Below are positions 43,387-52,410 of a stretch of 64,000 bases of DNA, piece by piece. Origin of the DNA: Myxococcus stipitatus (GTDB taxonomy: Bacteria > Myxococcota > Myxococcia > Myxococcales > Myxococcaceae). Positions within the stretch are counted from its first letter, which is position 1; each line of letters starts with the position of its first letter. The DNA lies in assembly GCF_037414475.1 (NCBI RefSeq), contig NZ_CP147913.1:4154001-4218000 (forward strand). The letters are read 5' to 3'. Below the pieces are notes generated by a model. The model was given only the letters and a program-made list of their open reading frames with translations. It was not told where the DNA came from and searched no databases. The translations under genes and the position numbers were made by a program.

Positions 43387-44754
43387 ATGAAGCGCCTGTT
43401 CGCATCCATCCTCACGCTGTCCAGCCTGGTCCTTGGCGCCGGCTGCGGAGACGACGACAAGAAGACGGAGAACCCGCCGCCCGTCCAGCCCGAGGGCGAG
43501 AAGATCAACGTCACGGAGAACATCACCCAGGACACCACCTGGAAGTCCGGCAACACGTACACGCTGACGAAGTACATCTTCGTGGAGAAGGGCACCCTCA
43601 CCATCGAGGCGGGGGTCACCATCAAGGGTGAGCGCGGCAGCGCCCTCATCATCACCCGCAACGCGCGCATCAACGCGGTGGGCACCGCGGAGAAGCCCAT
43701 CGTCTTCACCTCGTCCAAGGAGGCCGGCAAGCGCGAGGCCGGTGACTGGGGCGGCGTGGTGCTGCTCGGCAAGGCCCGCATCAACGTCTCCGGCGGAGAG
43801 ACCAACATCGAGGGCTTCTTCTCCACCAGCGGCAACGAGCTGACCAAGTACGGCGGCCAGGATGACGCGCACAACTGCGGCACCCTCAAGTACGCGCGCA
43901 TCGAGTTCGCCGGCTTCGAGCTGGCCCCGAACAACGAGCTCAACGGTCTGACGACCGGCGCGTGCGGCGGCACGACGGACATCGACTACCTCCAGGTTCA
44001 CAAGGGCCTGGATGACGGCATCGAGATGTTCGGCGGCACCGCGCCCCTCAAGCACATCGTCATCACCCAGGCGGACGACGACGCGCTCGACTACGACCAG
44101 GGCTACAGCGGCAAGGTGCAGTTCCTCGTCGTGCAGCAGAGCGCCGCCGTGGGCGACCGCGGCATCGAGGCGTCCAGCAACAAGACGACGGCCACCCAGG
44201 AGCCCATCAGCATCCCTGAAATCTGGAACGCGACGTTCATCGGCTCCAACGCGGACCCGGGCGGCAACCCGTCGCAGGAGGGCCTGGTGTTCAACACCGG
44301 CGCCGGCGGCAAGCTGCGCAACGTCATCGTCGCCTACTTCAAGGACCAGGCGGTGGATGTGGACGGCGTGGCGTCCGCGGCGCTCTTCAACGAGACAGGG
44401 GATTCGCGCCTGTCCATCCGCAACACCTTCTTCTGGGACAACGCCAACACCACCATCCCCTTCGCGCCCAACCCCCGCGTGGAGAACGGCGTCACGGTGG
44501 ACCCCGACGTCAGCAAGTTCAACGAGGCGGAGAAGATTCTCGTCGCGGCCAACGGCGTGAAGGCGCTGGACCCGCAGCTCAACGACGCGCTGAACCTGCT
44601 CGCCCCCAACTTCGCGCCGAAGGCGGGCTCGCCCGCGCTGAACCCCGACAACGCGGCCACGCCGCCCGCGGGCTTCGACACCACCGCCCGCTTCGTGGGC
44701 GCGGTGGGCACCACCAACTGGCTGGCGGGCTGGACGTCCTTCCCGCAGAACTGA
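43387..44754 (+). CDS. Beta-helix-like surface lipoprotein paired with the TonB receptor
   Basis: A 455-residue lipoprotein: the signal ends LVLGAGC with C20 as anchor, and an acidic DDDKK linker follows. The body looks like a right-handed parallel beta-helix (TLTIEAGVTIKGERGSALIITRNARINAVGT in part, later LKHIVITQADDDALDYDQGY and LRNVIVAYFKDQAVDVDG) with many Asn/Asp/Gly turns. AAGGAAG precedes the ATG. It starts 27 bp after the receptor stop, so the pair is cotranscribed. Lipoproteins of this type next to TonB receptors act in ligand capture; the ligand is unknown. Confidence 0.85.
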   Translation: MKRLFASILTLSSLVLGAGCGDDDKKTENPPPVQPEGEKINVTENITQDTTWKSGNTYTLTKYIFVEKGTLTIEAGVTIKGERGSALIITRNARINAVGTAEKPIVFTSSKEAGKREAGDWGGVVLLGKARINVSGGETNIEGFFSTSGNELTKYGGQDDAHNCGTLKYARIEFAGFELAPNNELNGLTTGACGGTTDIDYLQVHKGLDDGIEMFGGTAPLKHIVITQADDDALDYDQGYSGKVQFLVVQQSAAVGDRGIEASSNKTTATQEPISIPEIWNATFIGSNADPGGNPSQEGLVFNTGAGGKLRNVIVAYFKDQAVDVDGVASAALFNETGDSRLSIRNTFFWDNANTTIPFAPNPRVENGVTVDPDVSKFNEAEKILVAANGVKALDPQLNDALNLLAPNFAPKAGSPALNPDNAATPPAGFDTTARFVGAVGTTNWLAGWTSFPQN

Positions 44755-44779
44755 CGCAGCCGACTCACCCTTGAGAAAA

Positions 44780-44815
44780 CCGGCGTGTTCCGTGGCTGCC
44801 CTCGGAACACGCCGG
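44780..44815 (-). terminator. Strong hairpin terminator between convergent genes
   Basis: A 13-bp perfect stem (CCGGCGTGTTCCG / CGGAACACGCCGG) with a 10-nt loop. On the minus strand it is followed by GTTTTC, giving an intrinsic terminator for the AT-hook-like gene. It also lies 25 bases past the plus-strand lipoprotein gene and probably serves both. Confidence 0.8.
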
Positions 44816-44904
44816 CACCGCGGCCCGGTCGCGGGGCACTTCCGGAGGGGGGCTCCGGGAAGGTCTCGCGCCCGGGCCTCGGCTTGTCCAGGGGCCCGCG
44901 CGCA

Positions 44905-45426
44905 TCACGCGGTGGGCAACACGCCGTTGCCCTCGTGCGCGACGGACAGCGACTCCGGCGACACCCCTTCCGCGAACAACGACGCCCCCGGCGCCGGACG
45001 CGCCTTCGGCGGACGACCCCGGCGGCGCGGCGCGTTCTCCTCGTTGCCGTTCGCCGCGGCCACCGGCTCCGCGGAGACGAGGCTGTCCACCCTCACGCCC
45101 TTGCGCGCCGCGCGCGGCAGGTGGATGGACTCCAGCTTCGCGTTGAGCTCCGGGTTCTCCTCGGCGAAGACCCGCGCGTACGCCAGCGCGCGCTGCCCCT
45201 TCTGGAGCAAGGCGTCCTGGCTCTCCTGCAACCCCTGACGCGCGACCTCCAGCGCCGCCTGGGCGCGGGCCACCGCCTCCGCGCTCGCCTTCACCTGCGC
45301 CGCAGCGTCCTCCAGCACCTGGCCGCTCATGTCCGGGAAGCGCACCTCCGCCAGCTCCGTGGTGAACAGCTCCAGCAGCGCACGCAGCGCGGGGGAAATG
45401 GGGTCGTTCTCGTTCGAGTCGAACAT
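44905..45426 (-). CDS. Coiled-coil protein with C-terminal AT-hook-like motif
   Basis: A 173-residue protein of unknown function. The first 100 residues are mostly helical with alanine/glutamate heptads (AAAQVKASAEAVARAQAALEV and following). The tail has a basic stretch RRRGRPPKARP, which matches the AT-hook core (RGRP flanked by basic residues) for minor-groove binding. AGGAGG precedes ATG 45426 with good spacing. In a very GC-rich genome an AT-hook protein would target few AT-rich promoter-like sites, so a nucleoid or regulatory role is plausible but inferred. It stands alone, with its own terminator downstream. Confidence 0.72.
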   Translation of the reverse strand: MFDSNENDPISPALRALLELFTTELAEVRFPDMSGQVLEDAAAQVKASAEAVARAQAALEVARQGLQESQDALLQKGQRALAYARVFAEENPELNAKLESIHLPRAARKGVRVDSLVSAEPVAAANGNEENAPRRRGRPPKARPAPGASLFAEGVSPESLSVAHEGNGVLPTA

Positions 45427-45584
45427 GGCGGGCCTCCTCTGGCTCCTCACGATGGGGCCGCCATCTGCTCACGTGTTCAGTGTCAGATCAAGAGGGTATG
45501 CTGCCGGGCCGGAAAGTCGGCCCCGCGCGCGTTTTCTCCCACACGGTGCCGGCTGACGCTTCGTTCAGTGTCAGCATCCGCCGC

Positions 45585-46694
45585 TCAGTCCACGCGGACG
45601 AGGGATGCTTCGCGCAGCCCTTCGTTCGCGCCGACGTCCACCACCAGATAGTGGCGGCCCACGCCATCGAAGGTCTCCGGAATCGCGCCACCTCCGCCGG
45701 AGATGAACGCGGGGATGCCCGCGTTGGTGAAGGAGTAGTACGAGTGGATGTGGCCGTAGAGCGTGAGGTCCACGCCCTCGCGCGCGAGCTTGCCCACCAG
45801 TCCCGCGGACTCGCCGCGGTTCGCGAAGCCTCCGCCTCGCAGGCCCACCGGGTCCTGCGGCGGCACGTGCATGGCCACCACGTGGGTGCCCCTTCGCGAG
45901 GACGCAAGCCACCCGTCGAGCTGCTCCTCCACGATGGGGTCCAACGTGCCGTTGCTCGAGTCCACCACCGTGAAGCGCACTCCGCGGAACACGAAGCTCT
46001 GGCTGCCTCGTCCCACGAGCGAGGAGTACTCCTCCGCGTCCTTCGTGAAGGTCTCGTGGTTGCCCAGCGTGGCGTACAGCGGAATACGCGAGCCCGCCTC
46101 CAACCGGTCCTGGAACTCGAGCAGCTCCTCGCGGGTGCCTCGCTCCGTGAGGTCTCCCGAGAAGAGGATGAAGCGCAGCGTGTCGTCCTTCCTCAGGCGC
46201 TCGTAGATGTCGCCCACTCGGGGCAGCGCCTCCTGCACGTCCGCGAGCGCGGCGAAGCGGAACGGCTCGGAGGACTCCCAATCCGGCGGCGCCACTCGCA
46301 ACGTCGCCGTGCCTCCCGCGCGCAGCTCCACGCGCCAGGACTTCACCGTGGGCAGCGGCTGCGACACGGGCTCCACCGGAAGCTCGTCGCCGGAGTCGGA
46401 CTCCACCACGAGCCGTGCATCCGGCATCGCGTTGCGCACGGTGACGAACCATTGCCCCGTCGCCGACGCGCTCAGCGTGGCCTTCGCGGTGAAGACAGGG
46501 GCATTGCCCCAGAGCGTCACCTCGCCCGCGCCCAGGCTCCGCACCGCCGCGAGCCCGTCCTCCACCTGGAGCGACATGCCGCCGCCCTCGGCCTGGCCCA
46601 CCTTCGAGTCGCGCACCGCGCGGTTCTCCGCCGGCCGCAGGCATCCGGTCAGCAACAACGCCAACAGCACTCCTTGCCTGCCCACGCGAATCAC
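45585..46694 (-). CDS. Calcineurin-like metallophosphoesterase lipoprotein
   Basis: A 369-residue lipoprotein (LLALLLTGC, anchor C18). An N-terminal beta domain (about 30-150) is followed by a phosphoesterase domain with the metal-binding blocks ADVQ (usual DxH, here DxQ), GDLTERG, GNHE, AMHVP and GHIHS. It should hydrolyse phosphoester bonds in the periplasm or at the surface; the substrate is unknown. GGGAGG precedes GTG 46694. The GTG overlaps the stop of the outer-membrane protein gene (GTGA), so the two are translationally coupled. The usual first-motif His is replaced by Gln, which may affect metal preference. Confidence 0.85.
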   Translation of the reverse strand: MIRVGRQGVLLALLLTGCLRPAENRAVRDSKVGQAEGGGMSLQVEDGLAAVRSLGAGEVTLWGNAPVFTAKATLSASATGQWFVTVRNAMPDARLVVESDSGDELPVEPVSQPLPTVKSWRVELRAGGTATLRVAPPDWESSEPFRFAALADVQEALPRVGDIYERLRKDDTLRFILFSGDLTERGTREELLEFQDRLEAGSRIPLYATLGNHETFTKDAEEYSSLVGRGSQSFVFRGVRFTVVDSSNGTLDPIVEEQLDGWLASSRRGTHVVAMHVPPQDPVGLRGGGFANRGESAGLVGKLAREGVDLTLYGHIHSYYSFTNAGIPAFISGGGGAIPETFDGVGRHYLVVDVGANEGLREASLVRVD

Positions 46695-48235
46695 GACTCG
46701 CCTCCCAGCGCGTAGATGAGCGACAGCCGCCCGACGAGCGCACCACCCGCGGCCACCTCGGCGGCCACGCCCCAGGACTCCGTCAGGAGCGCTCGCCCCC
46801 GGAGACCGAAGTTGCCCACCACGCCACCGCCGAACGTTCGCAGTCCTCCCGCGAAGCCGTCCTTGCGGTGGTCGTAGAAAATCATCGCCTCGCCCTTGAA
46901 CGGTCCACCGCGCCCCAGCCACACGCCGTAGCCGAAGCCGTACAGGAGCTGCTCGTGCAGGTTCCCGTCACTCACCGGCCCCGGATAGCTGTAGCCCTGG
47001 AGCGACATGCCGATGCTCGCCTCCGCGAAGGAGCCCGCCAGCGACGGACTCACGCGGGACATGGCGAAGCGGCCTCGCAGGCCCAGGTCTCCACCGAAGA
47101 CGGTGAAGCCCTCCGTGGGGTAGCGGTGGTAGAGGGCGTACAGCTCCGCGTCGAGCGACGAGCCATCCGTGCCACCTCGGCGCTGCTCCGGTGCGCCGAG
47201 CAGACGCCATGCGCCGCCCAACCGCACCTGCGCGTTGCCATCATCCGGGGCCAGCCTCGCGGTGGCCTCCAGCTTCACCGAGTCCAGTCGAGCCACCGCG
47301 CCCAGCGCCACGAAGTGGTCGTAGTCGAACGAGGTGTCGCTCACGTACTGGTAGCCCATCTCCAGCTCGAGCGGAGGCAACGAGGCCGAGGGGATTCCCG
47401 GGTCGAACGTGGGCGACACCACCGAGTACAGGTTGGCGAGCGCGGAGATACCGAACACGCTGAAGCCCGCCAGCGTCACCGCGTAGAGCGGAGCAATCGT
47501 GCGCCGCGAAGCGCCCGTGAGCGCGATGGGAACACCGCCCAACGCGATGAGCCCCAGGCCCGTTCCCTCCATCGCGAACAAACGCCTGGCGGTCTGTCCA
47601 TCTCCCGCAATCGCTGGCGCGAGCCCATGAAAGAGCAAGCCCGGAACGACCGCGACCGCCGCGGGCAGCACCTGGAACGAGCGCGACGTGGCCGACGGTG
47701 AGGACTCGGGCAGGAGCGTGAGCGTGCCGTCGGAGACACCCGTCCGCGTCAGCGCGAACGAGCCCTTGTCCTGAAACGTCGAGGATGAGCTCGGCGCCGT
47801 GGAAGCGGAGAGGGACTCCGTCATCGGGGCGTCTGTCTTCGCGGCTCCGCCCTGTGTATCTGGTGGCGTTGCGGTCACCACCGAGGACTCTGTCTTCGCG
47901 GCCCCGCCCTGCGCGTCCGGTGGTGTCGCCGCCACCTCCGCGGCCTTCGGTGCTCCAGCATCGGACAGCGTCGTCGCCGACACGGCCTGCGCACCCGCCA
48001 TGGCGGCACCGGACGACGCGGCCGGGTCCCCACGCACGGGGACCTCCACTCCCATGGGGCCCGGCAGGTCGCGGGGGATATCGCTTCCACCCAGCTGAGG
48101 GCTGCGGATCAGCAGCTCCAGGGCGGACAGCCGCGCGCCCCCATCCTGGGCCAGGGCCTGGGCGGGAAACGCGAGGCTCATCCACAGCACCACCCCGGCG
48201 AAGGGCCACGAGCGCCTGGACTGCTCGGACTCCAT
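46691..48235 (-). CDS. Hypothetical outer-membrane beta-barrel-like protein
   Basis: A 514-residue exported protein of unknown family. A signal peptide (about 1-31, ending AQALAQ) is followed by an alanine/threonine-rich region with a short internal repeat (ATPPDAQGGAAKTESS / ATPPDTQGGAAKTDAP). Two or three hydrophobic segments lie at about 190-270 (VLPAAVAVVPGLLFHGLAPA, TGLGLIALGGVPIAL). The C-terminal half (about 290-514) alternates polar and aromatic residues like a barrel and ends VGRLSLIYALGGES. GAGGGAGACCG precedes ATG 48235. It is the first gene of a two-gene unit with the metallophosphoesterase. Confidence 0.7.
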   Translation of the reverse strand: MESEQSRRSWPFAGVVLWMSLAFPAQALAQDGGARLSALELLIRSPQLGGSDIPRDLPGPMGVEVPVRGDPAASSGAAMAGAQAVSATTLSDAGAPKAAEVAATPPDAQGGAAKTESSVVTATPPDTQGGAAKTDAPMTESLSASTAPSSSSTFQDKGSFALTRTGVSDGTLTLLPESSPSATSRSFQVLPAAVAVVPGLLFHGLAPAIAGDGQTARRLFAMEGTGLGLIALGGVPIALTGASRRTIAPLYAVTLAGFSVFGISALANLYSVVSPTFDPGIPSASLPPLELEMGYQYVSDTSFDYDHFVALGAVARLDSVKLEATARLAPDDGNAQVRLGGAWRLLGAPEQRRGGTDGSSLDAELYALYHRYPTEGFTVFGGDLGLRGRFAMSRVSPSLAGSFAEASIGMSLQGYSYPGPVSDGNLHEQLLYGFGYGVWLGRGGPFKGEAMIFYDHRKDGFAGGLRTFGGGVVGNFGLRGRALLTESWGVAAEVAAGGALVGRLSLIYALGGES

Positions 48236-48622
48236 CGGTCTCCCTCTTTCTCTGGGGAAAGCTCGACCGCCCTCACCCCGCGGCCCGTGGCCGCGTCCGC
48301 CTAGATAACCGCCCTTTCTCCACATGCACCGCGGCCGACCGTGAAGAAATGTGAAGGAGCCCGGCAGCACCACCACCGTCCCGCACAACCCGCTGGAATC
48401 ACGAGCCACCCGGAAACCAATGCCCCGGACCCCGGATTATCCACCGCGCTTGACGAATCATTCTGAGACCCGCGCCGCCTCAGAGCGAGAGCTGCCCCAG
48501 CGGGAGGGGTTCGGATTCGACCTCACCCGAAACTTCGCATGCGACGCGAGCCGTCTCCGGGACTTTCGGCAGAAGAGGAGTATGCTCCTTTTTTCCCAAC
48601 ATCCTGACCTGGCCTTTTGATC
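48236..48622. promoter_or_regulatory. Divergent intergenic region with attenuator-like element before the Ser/Thr kinase
   Basis: About 385 bp separates the barrel-like gene and the kinase gene. Near the kinase side, AAGAGGAG (48573-48580), TATG and CTCCTTTT (48585-48592) form an 8-bp hairpin (one wobble) running into six T residues (48589-48594), like an intrinsic terminator. A 12-codon frame from ATG 48582 ends in a TGA at 48618-48620 that overlaps the kinase start region. No -35/-10 pair could be fixed. Confidence 0.4.
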
Positions 48623-51457
48623 GTGGCGGAACCCACCCCCCAGACATTCGGCAAATACGTTCTTCTCTCGAAAATCGCCGCGGGTGGCATGGCGGTGACC
48701 TACCGCGCGCGGATGACGGGAGCGGCGGGCGTCACGAAGCCTTGCGTCATCAAGCAGATCCTCCCCCACTTCGTGGACGATGAGGACTTCGTCGAGATGT
48801 TCATCGGCGAGGCGCGGCTGGTGGCCAGCATGAGCCACAGCAACATCGCCCAGATTTTCGACTTCGGAGAGGTGGACGGTCAGTACTTCATCGCGATGGA
48901 GCTGGTGCAGGGCCAGCCCCTCTCCAAGGTGCTTCGCCGCGCGCAGCGGGCGGGCATGGGCTTCTTCCCGGAGAGCCTGGCGCTGCACGTGGCCAGCAAG
49001 CTGTGTGACGGCCTGGACTACGCGCACCGCCACGTGGGCGAAGACGGCGTCGAGATGGGCCTGGTCCACCGAGATGTCTCGCCCGACAACGTCCTCATCT
49101 CCTACGAGGGCGAGGTCAAGGTCATCGACTTCGGCATCGCCAAGGCCACCAGCGCCGTGGAGGCCAAGACGTCTCCAGGCACGCTCAAGGGCAAGTACCC
49201 CTACTTCGCTCCGGAGCAGGCGCAGGGGCGCCAGGACCTGGATGCCCGCACGGACGTGTACGCCGCGGGCGTCGTCCTCTACGAGATGGTCTGCGGCAAG
49301 CGCCCCTACGAGGGCGAGTTCGTCACCGTCCTGCCTCGCATCCTCCAGGGCGACTGTCTTCCGCCGTCGGCGGTGAACCCGTCGGTGACGCCGGACCTGG
49401 AGTCGGTCATCGCCCATGCGATGGCCGTGGACCGCGACGCGCGCTTCCAGACCGCCAAGGAGCTGAGCGCGTCACTCGTGGAGCTGCTCTACCGCGACAA
49501 CCCGCGCTTCACCCCCGCGGTGCTGTCGCAGCTCATGGCCTACCTCTTCGCCGAGGAGCTCGCGGCGGAGGGCCGCAAGGCGGAGGTCACCCCTGCCTTC
49601 ATGGAGCAGGTCGCCGCATGGCAATCGGGCGCGGGCTCGGCGGAGTCCTCCCAGTCCCGCGCGCGCCCGCTGCGTCCGTCCAGCCCCGGCCTTCGCTCCA
49701 AGCCCGGCAGCGACGGCGGCGCCAAGCCCCCCACCGACGGCACGCGCCGCACCTCTTCCGTGAGCAATCCGTCCCTGCGCCGCGTGACGAACTCGGGGAG
49801 CCTGCGCCGCGTGACGAACTCGGGCATGCCTCGCACCGAGGTCTCCAGCGCCGGCCGCAGGGTTCCCACCAGTGAGCGCCCCGGGCCTCCCGTGCCGGAG
49901 CTGCCCGAGGAGCCCGACACCGATTCGAACGACCTGGCCCAGACGATGGTGCCCACCGTCGTCCCCGCGGCCTTGGCCACGATGGCCACTCCCCGGGACA
50001 CGCCCATGGAGAGCCCCGTCGTCACCGCCCAGTCCATGAAGACACAGCCCGTGTCCTCGGGCGTGGGGCACACGTACACGGGCACCGGCCACCGCACGAC
50101 GGCCGACGAAGCACGCGAGACGCTGGCGAAGGAAGAGGCCGAGCAGCGCGCCCGGCAACAGAAGGCCGTGAAGACGATGAGCCTCTACGTCTTCGGCGCC
50201 GCCGCCGTCGCGCTGGTCATCGCGCTGCTCTACCACTTCCTCAAACCCGACACGCCCGACGCGGCCGGGGCCAACACCGCCACGCTGTGGGTCACCTCCA
50301 CGCCCGCGGGCGCGAAGGTGAAGCTCAACAACCGCGATGTCGCCGGCAAGACGCCCCTCATGGTCGAGGGCATCCTCGTCGGAGAGGCCAACACCCTGGT
50401 GCTCACGCTGCCAGGACATCTCGCGTGGACGCGGCGCTTCACGCCCGCCTCCGTGATGTTGGAGCCCATGAAGGCGGAGCTCCAGCCCATGGCCCCGCCC
50501 GAGCCCCCAAGCCCTCCCCCCGTCGTCGTCGCGGCCACCACCACGGCAGCGGCCACCACCGCGCCCCCCGTCGAGGCCAAGGTCGAAGAAGCCGCCCCAG
50601 CGGAGGACGGAGGCGTCCTGACGCAGGCCAACACAGCGGACACCGCGAGCGCCGCCGAGCCAGGTGAAGACCCCGTCCCCCTGGTGGAACGAAACCCGCA
50701 GCTCAGCGCCGCGGAGCTCGAGTTCTACGAGGTGGACTACCCGACACGGCTCCTGGTGGCGCGCCCCATGTACAACGCGGCGCTCATCCCCGAGTACCTC
50801 ACGGCCACCATCGACCTGAATCCCAACGTCGCGTACTCGGTCTGGACACAGGGCACTGCCTCGCTCGCCGAGGGCCGGGGCACCGCCTCCGGAACGCTGG
50901 CCTACTTCATCGAAGGAGATGGCCCCGCCGACGGCAGCTTCGGCCTGCTGAGCGCCTCCGCCCGGACCCTCAAGAACGCGCGCAAGCTGTACGTCTTCGC
51001 GGTGGACGAGACAGGGCCCGAGGACAACAGCGGCACCATCCAGGTCGTCATCCGCCAGTCCGCCTATGTTCCTCCGCGCTCGCTCACGTTCGATGCGCAG
51101 CAGCACGCGGTGCAACTCAAGCCCGACCAACAGGTGCTGCTGCGCGGCCTCAACCCGCGCGCCACGTACCTGTTCACCGTGCGGGATGACATGGCGGAGC
51201 TCCACCCGGGGGACAACGGCCGCGTGCGGCAGGTGCTGTGTGTCGAGCGGGGCACGTCGCCCGCGTCGGTCCGCGCCACGCACCGCATGCTCGAGACGGG
51301 CAAGCGATACCAAATCACCGGCGCCGAGGACCTGCGCTGCTTCTTCCCGGACACGAAGAAGGACGACAACCAGGGTGCGCTCGAGATGGACATCGTGGAC
51401 ACCACCTCGCTGTCCCGAAAAGAGCGCGCGGCCGCCCTCCGAGGCTCGCGCCGCTAG
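48623..51457 (+). CDS. Membrane Ser/Thr protein kinase with PEGA domain (PknB/Hanks type)
   Basis: A 944-residue eukaryotic-like kinase. The cytoplasmic kinase domain is at about 10-280: glycine loop AAGGMAVTY, Lys44 (CVIKQ), HRD with D151 (VHRDVSPDNVL), DFG with D169, and the APE motif (YFAPEQA). A long low-complexity linker contains a short direct repeat (SLRRVTNSG). One membrane helix (about 521-540) follows, then an extracytoplasmic PEGA domain (WVTSTPAGAKVKLNN) and a large C-terminal region (about 680-930) of unknown fold with cysteines (VLCVERG, LRCFFP). It is probably a surface-sensing kinase. GTG 48623 or TTG 48617 is the start. No phosphatase or substrate gene is beside it. Confidence 0.9.
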   Translation: MAEPTPQTFGKYVLLSKIAAGGMAVTYRARMTGAAGVTKPCVIKQILPHFVDDEDFVEMFIGEARLVASMSHSNIAQIFDFGEVDGQYFIAMELVQGQPLSKVLRRAQRAGMGFFPESLALHVASKLCDGLDYAHRHVGEDGVEMGLVHRDVSPDNVLISYEGEVKVIDFGIAKATSAVEAKTSPGTLKGKYPYFAPEQAQGRQDLDARTDVYAAGVVLYEMVCGKRPYEGEFVTVLPRILQGDCLPPSAVNPSVTPDLESVIAHAMAVDRDARFQTAKELSASLVELLYRDNPRFTPAVLSQLMAYLFAEELAAEGRKAEVTPAFMEQVAAWQSGAGSAESSQSRARPLRPSSPGLRSKPGSDGGAKPPTDGTRRTSSVSNPSLRRVTNSGSLRRVTNSGMPRTEVSSAGRRVPTSERPGPPVPELPEEPDTDSNDLAQTMVPTVVPAALATMATPRDTPMESPVVTAQSMKTQPVSSGVGHTYTGTGHRTTADEARETLAKEEAEQRARQQKAVKTMSLYVFGAAAVALVIALLYHFLKPDTPDAAGANTATLWVTSTPAGAKVKLNNRDVAGKTPLMVEGILVGEANTLVLTLPGHLAWTRRFTPASVMLEPMKAELQPMAPPEPPSPPPVVVAATTTAAATTAPPVEAKVEEAAPAEDGGVLTQANTADTASAAEPGEDPVPLVERNPQLSAAELEFYEVDYPTRLLVARPMYNAALIPEYLTATIDLNPNVAYSVWTQGTASLAEGRGTASGTLAYFIEGDGPADGSFGLLSASARTLKNARKLYVFAVDETGPEDNSGTIQVVIRQSAYVPPRSLTFDAQQHAVQLKPDQQVLLRGLNPRATYLFTVRDDMAELHPGDNGRVRQVLCVERGTSPASVRATHRMLETGKRYQITGAEDLRCFFPDTKKDDNQGALEMDIVDTTSLSRKERAAALRGSRR

Positions 51458-51777
51458 CAGCACCGAGCGCCCCCTCACGGACAGCCAGCCAGACGAGCCA
51501 TCCGTCCCTGCTTGTTCCACGAGCCTCCGCCAGCACCTCTCGCCCGGAAGCCCGCCCCACGGGTGCCTCCGGGTGCCTAACCTTCCGCTGTCGCACCCTT
51601 TACGAACCCACCCTCCTGGCAGGGACAGGCGGGAGGGCGAGGCGATGACGGGTTCCCGCCGTAAGGGTCAACGAGGCCACGAAGGTCGGCGGCCGGCTCG
51701 ACAAGGCGGGAAAGGCACGTGGGCGCGGCGCCGAGCAAGGGCACCGGGCCCACGAGTCTTTCCAGCACCCGTCTCGA
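51458..51777. other. Intergenic region after the Ser/Thr kinase with a possible small ORF
   Basis: About 320 bp with no firm gene. GGGAGG (51631-51636) lies eight bases before ATG 51645, which opens a 72-codon plus-strand frame to 51863. It encodes a very basic Arg/Gly/Pro-rich product (MTGSRRKGQRGHEGRR...) and overlaps the 3' end of the PaiB-like gene antisense. The ribosome site is good, but the composition is what random GC-rich frames give, so I do not call it a gene. Confidence 0.35.
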
Positions 51778-52410
51778 CTACCCGGCCTCCGGCGTACACG
51801 CGCGCATCAACGCCGCGAGCTCCACGTCCCCAGGCTGACCTCCCTGCTCCAGCGCCGCGATGACACCCTCGCGGTCCTCCGGGCCCTTGTTCTGGCTGAG
51901 CTTGAACTTGCCCTCCAGCCGCGTCACCCGCAGCTCGAAGGCGACAATACCTCCCAACAGCCGAGCCACCCGCTCCTCCGCCTGCTCCATCCGCCAGGCC
52001 GTCGCGTTGTCGGGCTCATAGCTCGCGGTGGACTCCCGGAGGATGCGCAGCGTCTCGTCGCGCGAGGTGACGACCTGGGGCCTCCCGTAGGCGTGGACGG
52101 TGGCGTAGTTCCACGTGGGCACCTGCTGCGTCGTCGCGTACCACCGGGGCGACACGTAGGCGTGAGGCCCCTGGAAGATGACCAGGGCGTCGCGCTCCGC
52201 GGAGAAGCCGCGCCACTGCGGGTTGGGCAGCGCCATGTGCGCCAGCAGCCGGACGTCCCCCGCCGCGTCTCGCTCCACGAGGAAGGGCAGGTGCGTGGCG
52301 AAGGGCGCGCCGTCCTCCCCCACTGTCACCAGCACCGCGAAGGAATGGCGGCTCATCAGCGAGAGGAGCCGCTGTGCGTCGCGCTCCTCGAAGTGGCGAG
52401 GGATGTACAT
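51778..52410 (-). CDS. PaiB-family FMN-binding protein
   Basis: A 210-residue flavin-binding split-barrel protein of the PaiB family. Typical phrases are MYIPRHFEE at the start, HLPFLVERD, AHMALPNPQW, GPHAYVSPRWY, VPTWNYATVHAYG and, near the end, KLSQNKGPEDREGV. PaiB was named as a negative regulator of sporulation and protease genes in Bacillus. The family is now regarded as FMN-binding and its biochemical role is unsettled. AAGGGGGC precedes ATG 52410. It lies 115 bp downstream of gyrB on the same strand; cotranscription is possible but probably fortuitous. Confidence 0.9.
   Translation of the reverse strand: MYIPRHFEERDAQRLLSLMSRHSFAVLVTVGEDGAPFATHLPFLVERDAAGDVRLLAHMALPNPQWRGFSAERDALVIFQGPHAYVSPRWYATTQQVPTWNYATVHAYGRPQVVTSRDETLRILRESTASYEPDNATAWRMEQAEERVARLLGGIVAFELRVTRLEGKFKLSQNKGPEDREGVIAALEQGGQPGDVELAALMRACTPEAG

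Noticed and set aside
39859..44055. A ~1400-codon open frame antisense to the TonB-dependent receptor and lipoprotein
   Set aside because: It is a mirror of strongly G/C-ending codons in the real genes, is low-complexity, and contains no domain. The receptor frame has signal peptide, plug and barrel features.
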